DNA of 64,000 nucleotides from Terriglobia bacterium (GTDB lineage: Bacteria > Acidobacteriota > Terriglobia > Bryobacterales > Bryobacteraceae): positions 1-64,000 of the forward strand of contig JAJPIT010000080.1 of the NCBI GenBank assembly GCA_021324615.1. Reading direction: 5' to 3'. The notes under the pieces are model-generated. The model saw only the letters and a program-made list of their open reading frames with translations. It was not told the origin of the DNA and made no database searches. The position numbers and the translations under genes are program-made. Shown here piece after piece: positions 35,114 through 44,992 of this stretch (the first letter of the stretch is position 1; the number at the start of each line of letters is the position of its first letter).

Positions 35114-35362
35114 CCTAAGCTACCTCCACGGGATCCGCTACGTTTTTGAGTTGGGTCAGGTGTTGCTCTGCGGAGTATAGCCAAAGCCGCGAGCCAGCCG
35201 CAAGCGCCTTCACCCATCCGCTCGCCACCGCACTCAGCCTACACACCGGCTACCGTGTTGGACGTCGGGGGTCTGAAAATTGTTTCCGGCGGGGCGAAGG
35301 AAAGGAGTCCCTTCCACCCAACCGCCCCCCTGCCCCGCCAGTTTACCTGCGCCCGACTCCGG

Positions 35363-35368
35363 TATTCT
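35363..35368 (+). promoter_or_regulatory. -10-like hexamer before the sodium/solute symporter gene
   Basis: TATTCT 10 bases before the ATG at 35379. The rest of the 265-base intergenic region (35114-35378) shows no gene or RNA that I recognise. Confidence 0.35.
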
Positions 35369-35378
35369 GGGTGTTCGC

Positions 35379-36791
35379 ATGCGCTGGCCCGACCTCACGG
35401 TGATCGTCCTCTACCTCGCCGCGATCACCTGGTTCGGCGCCCGCTTCGGCAGATCGCAGCGCACCCTCAAGGACTATTTCCTCGGCGGCAAGACCGCTCC
35501 CTGGTGGGCGATCGCTCTCTCCATCGTCTCGGCCGAAACCAGCACCCTCACCGTGATCGGAACGCCGGCCCTTTCCTTTCAGGGCGACTTCGGATTCCTG
35601 CAAGTCGTCCTCGGCTACCTGCTGGCGCGGATCGTGATCGCCGCCATCTTTCTCCCCGCTTATTTCCGGGGAGAGATGTTTACCGCCTACGAACTGATGC
35701 GCCGCCGCTTCGGCGAGCGCATCCGCAAACTCACCGCGGCAACGTTTCTGCTCCTGCGCGCTTTGGCCGAAGGCGTCCGCGTGGTCGCCATCTCGCTGGT
35801 GATCGCCATTATCCTGGGCGCCGGGGAAAAAACGTCGATCGCCGCGATCCTGTGCCTGACGCTTTTTTATACCTACGAAGGCGGCATGACCGCGGTCATC
35901 TGGACCGACGTCGCGCAGATGTTGCTCTACCTCGCCGGAGCCGCCCTGAGCCTCGCCGCCGTCCTGCGCGAAATTCCCGGAGGCTGGATGCGCGTGGCCG
36001 CCGTCGCCGCCCAGGCGCACAAATTCCACGTCTTCGATTTTGGCTTTTCCTGGACCCAGACCTACACCTTCTGGGCCGGCCTCATCGGCGGATGTTTCCT
36101 CACCACCGCCAGCCACGGCACCGAGCAGTTGATGGTGCAGCGCCTGCTCGCCGCGCCGAACGAGCGTCAGAGCCGGGCCGCGCTGCTGGCGAGCTGGGTG
36201 GTGATCGCCATTCAATTCACGTTGTTCCTGGTGATCGGCGTCTGCCTGTATGCCTTTTACTCGGACCGCCATGAGCAGCCGCCCGCCGTGCTGGATAAAA
36301 TCTATCCGCAGTTCATCTGGGATCATCTGCCCGCCGGAATCGCCGGCCTGGTGATCGCCGCCATTCTGGCCGCCGCCATGTCGAATCTGAGCGCGGCCCT
36401 GAACTCGCTCGCCTCCACCACGGTGATCGATTTTCTGAAACCGTCCGGCGCCGCCCGCGGGCTGCGCCTGGCGCGGCTCGCCACGATTTTCTGGGCGGTG
36501 GTTTTGTTCGGCGTGGGCCTGCTCGCGCGGCGATGGGGCAGCGTTCTCGAAGCCGGCTTGTCCATCGCCTCGATCCTCTACGGTTCGCTGCTCGGCGTAT
36601 TTTTGTTGGGCCTGCTCACCCGGCGCGTGGGCGAGACGGCGGCGATGTGGGCCATGTCGGCCGGGCTCGCGCTGATGCTCTATATCCGTTTCGCCACGCC
36701 GATCGCCTGGACCTGGTATGTGGTCATCGGCGCATCGGCGACGTTTCTCACCGGACTGGCGGCGTCCTTCGCCGCGCCGCGTTCGGGTTAA
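35379..36791 (+). CDS. sodium:solute symporter family protein
   Basis: Integral membrane transporter of 470 residues of the SSS family, expected to import a solute with Na+. About 13 hydrophobic helices are visible. Family features are LKDYFLGGKTAPWWAIALSI near residue 33 (start of TM2), SAETSTLTVIGTPAL, TYEGGMTAVIWTDVAQ in the middle (Na+-site region) and AAAMSNLSAALNSLAST in TM8. The substrate (sugar, amino acid, sialate or other) cannot be read from the sequence. I chose ATG 35379 because it places the first helix (DLTVIVLYLAAITWFG) right after the start; the open frame further upstream is Pro-rich and not conserved in character. Confidence 0.9.
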   Translation: MRWPDLTVIVLYLAAITWFGARFGRSQRTLKDYFLGGKTAPWWAIALSIVSAETSTLTVIGTPALSFQGDFGFLQVVLGYLLARIVIAAIFLPAYFRGEMFTAYELMRRRFGERIRKLTAATFLLLRALAEGVRVVAISLVIAIILGAGEKTSIAAILCLTLFYTYEGGMTAVIWTDVAQMLLYLAGAALSLAAVLREIPGGWMRVAAVAAQAHKFHVFDFGFSWTQTYTFWAGLIGGCFLTTASHGTEQLMVQRLLAAPNERQSRAALLASWVVIAIQFTLFLVIGVCLYAFYSDRHEQPPAVLDKIYPQFIWDHLPAGIAGLVIAAILAAAMSNLSAALNSLASTTVIDFLKPSGAARGLRLARLATIFWAVVLFGVGLLARRWGSVLEAGLSIASILYGSLLGVFLLGLLTRRVGETAAMWAMSAGLALMLYIRFATPIAWTWYVVIGASATFLTGLAASFAAPRSG

Positions 36792-36941
36792 CATTCAAGC
36801 ATGAAACCGCCGCCGTTGCCGCCCGGCCAGGGCGGGAGCAAACACACTCCACCCGCATGCCGGCGCATTTCCGCACTGGCTGTGACGCCAGCGGCGAAAC
36901 GTTCTCCCGGACGCCCAAAAAATTCTCCAGTCTGCTAAAAA

Positions 36942-38396
36942 ATGCAAAAATCCTCGGCCGGCCCGCCTGAACCTCGCAACCTCGAACTCCGCCGCGCCCT
37001 CGGCCCCTGGTCGACCGCCGCCATCGTCGTCGGAACCGCCATCGGCAGCGCTATTTTTTTGGTCCCGGCGCAGATGATCCAGGCCGTCGGTTCGCCCGCC
37101 GAGGTCCTGGCGGTGTGGATCTTCGGGGGCATCCTGACCTTATTCGGCGCGCTCACCTACGCCGAGCTCTCGGCTGCCCTGCCCGGCGCCGGCGGAGAAT
37201 ACGTGTATCTGAGCGCCGCCTACGGGCCGTTTTTCGGCTTCCTCTACGGCTGGACCCAAACCTGGGTGGCCAAAGCGGCCTCCGTCGCCACGCTGGCCAC
37301 CGGATTCTTCACTTACCTGGGCGATTTCTTCCCGGCGCTCGGCCGCGTCTTTTTCTCGATCCCGCTGCCGATCGGGCCGCACGGCGGTCCTCTGGAGATC
37401 CGCTACGGCCAACTGGTCGGAATCGCCCTGATCCTGGCGCTTTCCGGCCTGAATTTTCTCGGCGTAAAGGTCGGCGGCGGCGTTCAGGTTGCGGTAACGG
37501 CCATAAAAGTGTCGCTGCTTGGCGGACTAATTCTGCTGGGATTGCTTTCCGGGCGCGGAGATCCACAGAATTTCCACTCCTCAATCGCCGCGCAGCCGGG
37601 CGGAATCTCCGGATTTTTCCTTGCTCTGGTGGCCGCGCTTTGGGCTTACGATGGCTGGAACAATGCGGGAATGTTGGGTTCGGAGATCGACCGGCCGCAA
37701 AAAAATCTGCCGCGCGCGCTTATTTCCGGCACTTTGGCGATGATGGCGATCTATCTGCTGGTAAATCTTACATATTTTTACGTCTTAAACTCCGCCGAGG
37801 TAGGCGCAAGCGAGCGGGTCGCCGCCGACGCCATGCGCCGCGTGCTGGGACGGCCCGGCGCGGCGGCGGTCAGCGCCGCGGCGATGATCTCCATCTTCGC
37901 CGCGCTCAATGGATCGATCCTTTCCGGCTCCCGCATTCCCTACGCAATGGCGCGCGACGGCTATTTTTTTGCGCCAATTCGCCGCGTAAATGCGCGTTTC
38001 CGTACGCCGGGAGCCGCCATCCTGCTGCTCGGCGGCTGGTCCAGCGTGGTGCTGCTGAGCGGCCAGTACGAGCAGCTCTATACGCTGGTGATCTTCCCGA
38101 GCTGGATCCTGTACGGGATGACCGCCGCCTCGGTGATCGTGCTTCGCCGCACCCAGCCGGGGCTGAAGCGGCCCTACCGGGTTCCGGGCTACCCCGTGGT
38201 GCCGCTTTTTTTCGTTTTAGTGGCGGCGGCGCTGCTTTATTCCACTTTCCGGACGTCGCCGCGCGAATCCGGCATCGGTTTGACCGTGATAATTTTGGGA
38301 CTTCCCTTTTATTTCCATTGGAAAAGAAGTCAAACCGAGGCGTACAGGGGGTCTGAGCCGGGTCCGGAAACGTTCCCGGAAAAATGGGGTTCTTAG
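36942..38396 (+). CDS. APC-family amino acid permease (LAT-like)
   Basis: Membrane transporter of 484 residues with 12 predicted helices. The TM1 unwound motif VVGTAIGSAIFLVPA and TM6-region WAYDGWNNAGMLGSEI are hallmarks of the amino acid-polyamine-organocation superfamily; the latter with GxEIxxPQKNLPRAL is typical of the L-type amino acid transporter branch. It likely exchanges or imports neutral amino acids. It follows the symporter by 150 bases and is followed by a palindrome at 38404-38423. The very short distance from the TAAAAA run to the ATG leaves the start without a recognisable ribosome site. Confidence 0.9.
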   Translation: MQKSSAGPPEPRNLELRRALGPWSTAAIVVGTAIGSAIFLVPAQMIQAVGSPAEVLAVWIFGGILTLFGALTYAELSAALPGAGGEYVYLSAAYGPFFGFLYGWTQTWVAKAASVATLATGFFTYLGDFFPALGRVFFSIPLPIGPHGGPLEIRYGQLVGIALILALSGLNFLGVKVGGGVQVAVTAIKVSLLGGLILLGLLSGRGDPQNFHSSIAAQPGGISGFFLALVAALWAYDGWNNAGMLGSEIDRPQKNLPRALISGTLAMMAIYLLVNLTYFYVLNSAEVGASERVAADAMRRVLGRPGAAAVSAAAMISIFAALNGSILSGSRIPYAMARDGYFFAPIRRVNARFRTPGAAILLLGGWSSVVLLSGQYEQLYTLVIFPSWILYGMTAASVIVLRRTQPGLKRPYRVPGYPVVPLFFVLVAAALLYSTFRTSPRESGIGLTVIILGLPFYFHWKRSQTEAYRGSEPGPETFPEKWGS

Positions 38397-38403
38397 TACG
38401 ATC

Positions 38404-38423
38404 TTGTTCCGTTTTCGGAACAA
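38404..38423. promoter_or_regulatory. AT-rich palindrome upstream of the second AT-hook gene
   Basis: TTGTTCCG (38404-38411) and CGGAACAA (38416-38423), a perfect 8-bp inverted repeat with a TTTT loop. It ends 5 bases before the -35 of the downstream promoter. It could be an operator or the terminator of the permease gene. Confidence 0.45.
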
Positions 38424-38428
38424 AAGTC

Positions 38429-38458
38429 TTGAAAACTCTCCTAAAATGTGGTTAAACT
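38429..38458 (+). promoter_or_regulatory. promoter of the second AT-hook gene
   Basis: TTGAAA (38429-38434) and TAAACT (38453-38458) with an 18-base spacer (TTAAAC with 17). About 95 bases separate it from the ATG at 38553. Confidence 0.5.
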
Positions 38459-38552
38459 CATAAAGCATGATCGGGATGCGCGAGGACCTCTTGTTCGTTT
38501 TTCAGAACGGCTCACCGGTCGCCGAAAATCCTTGAACGCGGGAGGAAACGGA

Positions 38553-38747
38553 ATGGATATCCTAAAAATGCTGGCGGATTTGCGCCAGGAACGAGAGCAC
38601 ATTGAGGAAGCGATTATGACCTTGGAACGTCTGGCGCAGGGTCGAGGGCGGCGCAGGGGCCGTCCGCCCGCCTGGATGACGGCAGTGAAGCGCCGCGGCC
38701 GCCCGCCCGGCAGCAAGAACAAGGACAAGGAAACCGCGGCGGCGTAA
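38553..38747 (+). CDS. small AT-hook / coiled-coil protein, copy 2
   Basis: Basic protein of 64 residues, paralogue of the gene at 5013. Residues 1-30 form the same charged amphipathic helix (MDILKMLADLRQEREHIEEA). Residues 31-39 (RGRRRGRPP) and 47-52 (KRRGRPPG) are two AT-hook cores, the second being unique to this copy; the C-terminal SPETRKRM-type motif of copy 1 is missing. The ATG is supported by GGAGG 6-7 bases upstream. It is preceded by a promoter and palindrome of its own and followed 51 bases later by selD. Minor-groove DNA binding is expected from the motif; the biological role is unknown. Confidence 0.8.
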   Translation: MDILKMLADLRQEREHIEEAIMTLERLAQGRGRRRGRPPAWMTAVKRRGRPPGSKNKDKETAAA

Positions 38748-38787
38748 CCGGTTTTGACGCAAACTGGAAGCGGACCACGGAAAGCTC

Positions 38788-38793
38788 TAAACT
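38788..38793 (+). promoter_or_regulatory. -10-like hexamer of selD
   Basis: TAAACT 5 bases before the GTG at 38799. An in-frame stop at 38793-38795 shows that no earlier selD start is possible. No Shine-Dalgarno is at proper distance. Confidence 0.35.
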
Positions 38794-38798
38794 GAAGC

Positions 38799-39806
38799 GT
38801 GGCCAAAAAACTGACCGCGCACGTCAAGGCCGCCGGTTGAGCGTCGAAGTTGAGTCCAAAGGTTTTGGACCAGGTGCTGGCGCGCCTGCCGCGCCCGGCG
38901 GATCCCAATCTTCTGGTCGGCTTTGAAAAAGCGGACGACGCCGGAGTGTATCGTCTGAGCCCCGGCCTGGCGCTGGTCCAGACGGTGGATTTCTTTACGC
39001 CGATCGTCGACGATCCCTTCACCTTCGGCGCCATCGCCGCCGCCAATGCGCTCAGCGACATCTACGCCATGGGCGCCTCGCCGCTCACCGCGCTCTCGAT
39101 CCTGGCCTGGCCCGGATCCGACGAGCTGGACGACCTCGAAGAGATCCTCAAAGGCGGCGCCGAAAAGATTCAGGAAGCCGGCGCAGTGGTGCTGGGCGGC
39201 CACAGCATCCGCGATCCGGAGATCAAATTCGGCTACGCCGTCACCGGCACGATCCGCCCGGACCGGGTCAAGACCAACGCCGGCGCGCGCCCGGGCGACG
39301 CCCTGGTTCTGACCAAAAAGCTGGGGACCGGCGTGATCGCCACCGCGCTCAAGCGCAATCTGGCGGTTGCGGCGCACGTCGAGGCGGCGGTTCGCTCCAT
39401 GCTGACGCTGAATCGCGCGGCGGCCGCGGCGATGTCCCGCCTGGAAGTGCACGCCGTCACCGATGTGACCGGTTTTGGCCTGCTCGGTCACGCGCGCGAA
39501 ATGGCGCTGGCCAGCGGCGTGACGCTCGAAATCGAGGCGCAACGGGTGCGGTTTCTGGACGGCGCGGTGGAATACGCGAAAATCGGCGCGATCCCCGGCG
39601 GATTGAACCAGAATCGCGAATTCGTTCTGGCTTGCGTCGAAGGCGGCTCGGAATACGACGATCTGCTGTTCGATCCGCAAACTTCCGGAGGCCTGCTGAT
39701 CGCCTTGCCGGCGCCCGACGCGGCGCGCTATCTGCGAAAATACCCGGACGCGTTTCCCATCGGACGCGTGTTGGACAGACAGGAGAAACCGCTACGGATC
39801 GTCTGA
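38799..39806 (+). CDS. selD: selenide, water dikinase, selenocysteine-containing (in-frame TGA)
   Basis: Makes selenophosphate from selenide and ATP for selenocysteine and selenouridine synthesis. The uninterrupted frame starts only at TTG 38850, but the same frame upstream reads VAKKLTAHVKAAG-TGA-ASKLSPKVLDQ from GTG 38799. The TGA (38838-38840) falls on the catalytic position, matching Cys17 in the E. coli GAGCGCK motif, and Lys17 here matches the essential E. coli Lys20. I therefore read it as selenocysteine (Sec14, total 335 residues). A SECIS-like hairpin follows at 38854-38870. The body carries the ATP-binding and family motifs VDFFTPIVDDPFTFG, LGGHSI, DVTGFGLLGH and DPQTSGGLL. The pyrF reading frame overlaps its 3' end. 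Confidence 0.9.
38838..38870 (+). promoter_or_regulatory. selenocysteine UGA and bacterial SECIS-like hairpin
   Basis: The TGA codon (38838-38840) is followed by a perfect hairpin GTCCAAA (38854-38860), loop GGT (38861-38863), TTTGGAC (38864-38870). The loop begins 20 bases after the TGA and starts with G, which meets the usual bacterial SECIS rules (apical loop 16-37 bases from UGA, G among its first two bases). It would be bound by SelB during translation. Confidence 0.8.
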
Positions 39807-40486
39807 ATCCCGTCATCGTCGCGCTGGATTTTCCCAGCGCGGAAGAGGCCCGCGCGCTGATCGCAAAACTCGGCGATGCCGCGCCGTTTTACAAGATCGG
39901 CCTGGAGCTTTACGCGGCCTCCGGCATGGAGCTGGTTCGCGAATTAAAACAGGAAGGCCGGCGGGTGTTTCTCGATTTGAAGCTGTACGATATCGGGGAA
40001 ACGGTGCGGCGGGCGGTGGCGGTGATCGCCCGCTCCGGCGCCGATTTCTTGACCCTCCACGGCATGCGCCAGGTGGTGCGCGCGGCGGCCGAAGGGCGCC
40101 TCGGCTCGGATTTGAAACTGCTCGCGGTAAGCGTGCTGACCAGTGTGGATGAAGACGATCTGCGCCAGGACGGCGATCCGCGCGGCTTGCAGGAACTGAT
40201 CGATCTGCGCGTGCGCAACGCGATCGAGGAGGGCGCCGACGGCATCGTCTGCTCCGCCCGGGATACGGCGCGGGTGCGCGGCATCGCCGGGCGCGGCGCG
40301 ATTCTGGTGAATCCGGGCGTGCGGTCGGCGGGTGTTTCGGCGGGCGATCAGAAGCGAATCGCCACCCCGGCGGAGGCCATCGCGGCGGGCGCCGATTATA
40401 TCGTGGTCGGCCGGCAGATCACCCGCTCCTCCGATCCGCGGGGCGAATTGCAGCGGATTCTCGAAGAAACGGCGCTCCGCGGTTGA
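39794..40486 (+). CDS. pyrF: orotidine 5'-phosphate decarboxylase (start codon unusual)
   Basis: Class I OMP decarboxylase making UMP in pyrimidine synthesis, about 230 residues. The barrel begins with NPVIVALDFPSAEEA; the catalytic Lys/Asp array is in FLDLKLYDIGETV; the phosphate site is in VNPGVRSAG and YIVVGRQIT. The frame contains no ATG, GTG or TTG between an ATG at 39632 deep inside selD and the conserved first strand. An ACG at 39794 lies 8 bases after a perfect AGGAG (39781-39785) and gives (M)DRLNPVIVALDF; the CTG at 39803 is the other candidate. Either way the start overlaps the last codons of selD, implying coupling. Only start-codon identity is in doubt. Confidence 0.88.
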   Translation, partial: TDRLNPVIVALDFPSAEEARALIAKLGDAAPFYKIGLELYAASGMELVRELKQEGRRVFLDLKLYDIGETVRRAVAVIARSGADFLTLHGMRQVVRAAAEGRLGSDLKLLAVSVLTSVDEDDLRQDGDPRGLQELIDLRVRNAIEEGADGIVCSARDTARVRGIAGRGAILVNPGVRSAGVSAGDQKRIATPAEAIAAGADYIVVGRQITRSSDPRGELQRILEETALRG

Positions 40487-40511
40487 CCGCGCCGCCGCGC
40501 CGGATCGGTCT

Positions 40512-41648
40512 TCAGTCGGCCCTGGCCAGGATCAACTTGCCGTCGCGGATGAAGTAATCGGCGCCCCGCCAGCGGATGGTGGAACGGAAGAAGCTCGCCA
40601 GCCAGATCCCGGCGGCGATCGCGTCCCAAACGGGGATCAGAGGAACTTCTCTCCAGAAACGCGGCTGCTTCAACCCGCGGATACCGGTAAGCCACGTCAT
40701 CGCCACCCGGCACAAGGCATAGCCGCCGAAGAACGCCAGTGCGACGGCCCCCGTCGGATGGGCCAGAAACGCGGCGATCGACCACGGCAACCCCTGGGTG
40801 AACAGCAATCCGAAGTGTCCGGCCGGCCGCATATGGCGCATCACCACCATCCAGCGCAGCCGCTTGTCGAGCAGCGCGCCGAGGGAGTGATAATCCGGCA
40901 CCGTTTCGATCAGATAGCGCGATAAAATCACTTCGCATCCCTGCTCGGCGATCAGGCGGCCCACCAGCAAATCGTCCGCCGGGCGGTCTTCCAACTGCTC
41001 GTAGCCGCCAAAGGCCCGGATGCGGGCCCGCGTGGTGGCGATGGTGGTGCCGAGCGCGAATTTCACCCCGTCGAGCTGCCAGGCCACCACCGAGCTGACG
41101 AAAAAATCCGAGATCATGCCGGTGGTTTGCAGACGGTCGGAAAAGGTGCGGACTTCGGTGGGCACATACAGGCACGTCACCGCGCCCACGCCCGGGTCGC
41201 GCAGCGGCGCGACCACGTTGCGCAGGTAATCGGGCCGGACGCGGACATCGCTGTCGCTGATCACCAGATGCTCGTGCGCGGCTTCCGCCACCAGCCGCGC
41301 CAGACGTGCGCACTTATCGTTGGCCGCCGCCCGGCCCGAGCCGTACAGCACGCGGATGCGGCGGTCCGGGAAATTCTCCTTCAACTTGTCGATCACCGCG
41401 ACAACCTGCGCGTCTTCGCGGTCGACGCAGAACACGATTTCATAATCCGGGTAATCCTGCTCGCAGAAACTTTTCAGATTTTCGTAAGCCTCCGGATCCA
41501 GGCCGCGGATCGGTTTGAGATTGCTCACCGGCGGCGTGAAGGCGCCGTCGGGGGAGCGTTCCGGCCGCGCAAAAAAACGCGCCGCGCTATAGATGGCGAT
41601 CAGGTAATAAATAAAAGGAATCGCCGCGATGGCCAAAAATAACGTCAC
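40512..41648 (-). CDS. HpnI-like / ceramide glucosyltransferase-type glycosyltransferase (GT2/GT21)
   Basis: Membrane glycosyltransferase of 378 residues. An N-terminal helix (LFLAIAAIPFIYYLIAIYSA) anchors a cytoplasmic GT-A domain with the motifs PPVSNLKPIRGLD, FCVDRED, ISDSDVR (metal-binding DxD), DRPADDLLVG (catalytic Asp) and DKRLRW (Q/RxxRW type). About three hydrophobic helices follow (about 285-350). This is the architecture of ceramide glucosyltransferases and of HpnI, which adds N-acetylglucosamine to bacteriohopanetetrol; the acceptor here may be a hopanoid, ceramide or diacylglycerol. It overlaps the ArnT-like gene by 4 bases, so the two are co-translated, and a sulfoquinovose synthase lies just upstream. 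No other hopanoid gene is in the window. Confidence 0.85.
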   Translation of the reverse strand: MTLFLAIAAIPFIYYLIAIYSAARFFARPERSPDGAFTPPVSNLKPIRGLDPEAYENLKSFCEQDYPDYEIVFCVDREDAQVVAVIDKLKENFPDRRIRVLYGSGRAAANDKCARLARLVAEAAHEHLVISDSDVRVRPDYLRNVVAPLRDPGVGAVTCLYVPTEVRTFSDRLQTTGMISDFFVSSVVAWQLDGVKFALGTTIATTRARIRAFGGYEQLEDRPADDLLVGRLIAEQGCEVILSRYLIETVPDYHSLGALLDKRLRWMVVMRHMRPAGHFGLLFTQGLPWSIAAFLAHPTGAVALAFFGGYALCRVAMTWLTGIRGLKQPRFWREVPLIPVWDAIAAGIWLASFFRSTIRWRGADYFIRDGKLILARAD

Positions 41649-43498
41649 GTCTTTATGTCTCCGGTCCGCAGCGGCAGATTCGTAAGCAGCAATTTGCCGC
41701 CGCTGGCGGCCACCACGTGCAGGCAGCCTTCGCCGGCCAGCTTTTCAAAACGCGGCAGCGCGGAGGCGTCGGCGACCAGGTAATAGCGGTCCTTGGTGCG
41801 CCACAGCGCCGCCCACTGCCGGTCGTCGATGAACACGTCGGGCGCGCCGGGAGCGTAAGAGCCGTACACCAGATTGTTGTAACGCCCGTTCAGCAGCAGC
41901 GCATCCTTGCCGGTGTAAAAAAATACGCTCGAGAAATCGTAGTAGTGATGATCGACAATCAGCTTTCCCGGAGGCCCTTGATTGATCGCCTGAGCCAGCG
42001 CGTAGGATCCCATATAGGGATCGAATACCACCAGCGCCAGGCGCGCGGCATGAAAGAACAGCACGGCCATCGCCGCGGCGGCCAGAAACGCCCGCCGGCC
42101 GGTGAAGCGGAGGGTGCCGGCCGCGCCGACGAAGAACGCGATCGCCGCCATCAAGAGCGGCCGGCGCAGATAGGCGAACGAGGCCAGGGTTAAATCCTCC
42201 ATGTGCCCGAGCGAAAGCGTGTAGGCCTCCGGATGCGGGCTGAGAGCGGCGGCGATATCGCCCGGCGTGGGAATATTTCTCACCGCCAACCACAGGCCGC
42301 CAGCCGCAACCGCACAGCAGGCCAGAATCGCGCACAAAACCCGCGTTCCGCGGCGGATCCATTCTCCTCCGGCCGCCATCGCCGAGCCGAGCAGCAGCGC
42401 CAGGGCCGGATAACAGGGCATCGAATAGTATTCCTGCGTGGTGGAGAAGGTAAAAAAGACCAGGATGAATCCGGTCCAGCACAGCGCCAGCAGGCGGGTT
42501 CGCCCGGCGCGATCGAGGGGACGGAAGGAAAGCTTGGCAACGGCGGGGAGATAGACGCTCCAGGGAAAAAGCCACACCAGGTGCAAAAGCCAGAACCACA
42601 GCCGGGGCACCGTGTTGTAATCGCGCGGGTAGCGCAGGTTCAGAAAGCGCAGCACCTGCTCATTCATGAAATAAAACCAGAGAAAGCCGTGATACTGGCC
42701 GGGGATGCTGCGCATCGAAAAGTCGAAGTACGGGGGATTGCGCAGCGTCGCCAGAACGTGCCAGGGGGCGGCGATGGCCAGCGCCAGGACGGCGCCGCTC
42801 GGAACGTGCAGGCGCTTCCAGACCTTGGCCTGGGCGATCTGCCCGGTGAAATAAAGATAGAGCAGCCCGGCGGCCGCTGGAAAAACCGCGCCGATCAGGC
42901 TCTTCAGCAGGAGGCTGACCCCGATGCTGGCGGCCAGAACCGCCGCCCATAGCCGGGGGCGCCGCTCTTCCTGGTCGATCGCGCGCAGGAACGACCACAT
43001 GGAGACGGTCATGCACGCCGCCACCATCACGTCCGGAATCTGAATGCGGGTGAACAGGAACAGTCCGGTGCAGGTCGCCATGACCAGCCCGGCGTAAAAG
43101 CCGCCGCGCGCTCCGAACGCCCACATTCCGAAGACCGCCGTGAGCCAGGCCAGCGCGATCGAGGACAGCGCCACGGGCATGCGCGCGGCCCAGTCGTGAA
43201 CGCCGAAAATTTTATAGGAGAGCGCCATCAGCCAGTAAATCAGCGGTGATTTTTCCAGGTAGGCGACTCCATCCAGCCGCGCCGTCACCCAGTCCCCGCT
43301 GTGGAGCATGTTGACGGCGATCTGCGCCTGCACGGCGTCGACGTCGTCCATCAGCCGCGGCGGCGAGATCAGGCAGCCGAGATAAATGGCGGCGGCAAAG
43401 GCCACAACCAACAAAAGCGGCCAAAAATGTTTTATTTCAGGCGCCTGCTGCTTCACTGGCGCCACCGCACGAATCCGGGCAAAGCTACCAACCCCCAC
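41645..43498 (-). CDS. ArnT-like / GT39-GT83 family membrane glycosyltransferase
   Basis: GT-C glycosyltransferase of 617 residues with about 12 hydrophobic helices and a soluble C-terminal region. Diagnostic features are the first periplasmic loop with acidic DDVDAVQAQIA and YLEKSPLIYWLMALSYKIFG, the pattern of ArnT, which transfers L-Ara4N from undecaprenyl phosphate to lipid A, and of related dolichyl-phosphate-mannose enzymes. It should use a polyprenyl-phosphate sugar in the periplasm. The GTG start is uncertain. It is coupled to the HpnI-like gene and follows a sulfoquinovose synthase gene after 94 bases that include a stable hairpin (43560-43577). The acceptor is unknown. Confidence 0.87.
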   Translation of the reverse strand: MGVGSFARIRAVAPVKQQAPEIKHFWPLLLVVAFAAAIYLGCLISPPRLMDDVDAVQAQIAVNMLHSGDWVTARLDGVAYLEKSPLIYWLMALSYKIFGVHDWAARMPVALSSIALAWLTAVFGMWAFGARGGFYAGLVMATCTGLFLFTRIQIPDVMVAACMTVSMWSFLRAIDQEERRPRLWAAVLAASIGVSLLLKSLIGAVFPAAAGLLYLYFTGQIAQAKVWKRLHVPSGAVLALAIAAPWHVLATLRNPPYFDFSMRSIPGQYHGFLWFYFMNEQVLRFLNLRYPRDYNTVPRLWFWLLHLVWLFPWSVYLPAVAKLSFRPLDRAGRTRLLALCWTGFILVFFTFSTTQEYYSMPCYPALALLLGSAMAAGGEWIRRGTRVLCAILACCAVAAGGLWLAVRNIPTPGDIAAALSPHPEAYTLSLGHMEDLTLASFAYLRRPLLMAAIAFFVGAAGTLRFTGRRAFLAAAAMAVLFFHAARLALVVFDPYMGSYALAQAINQGPPGKLIVDHHYYDFSSVFFYTGKDALLLNGRYNNLVYGSYAPGAPDVFIDDRQWAALWRTKDRYYLVADASALPRFEKLAGEGCLHVVAASGGKLLLTNLPLRTGDIKT

Positions 43499-43559
43499 AG
43501 AATCATAGCCGAAGCTCGCCGCGCCTGTCCACGATGGAGAAGGCGGGCCAGATCCCGGC

Positions 43560-43577
43560 CGCCGGGCGAACCCGGCG
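43560..43577 (-). terminator. tetraloop hairpin downstream of the sulfoquinovose synthase gene
   Basis: On the minus strand CGCCGGG, loop TTCG and CCCGGCG form a 7-bp stem capped by a UUCG-type tetraloop, 15 bases after the stop codon of the gene at 43593. There is no T-tract; partial termination or a 3'-end stabiliser is possible. Confidence 0.45.
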
Positions 43578-43592
43578 CCGCACAGCGGGCGC

Positions 43593-44927
<1,335 letters not shown>

Positions 44928-44992
44928 TTACGCAGGAACGGATTTTCGCGCGTCTTCGCCAATTTTTCTATGCCTTATGGCAGATGTGGAGC

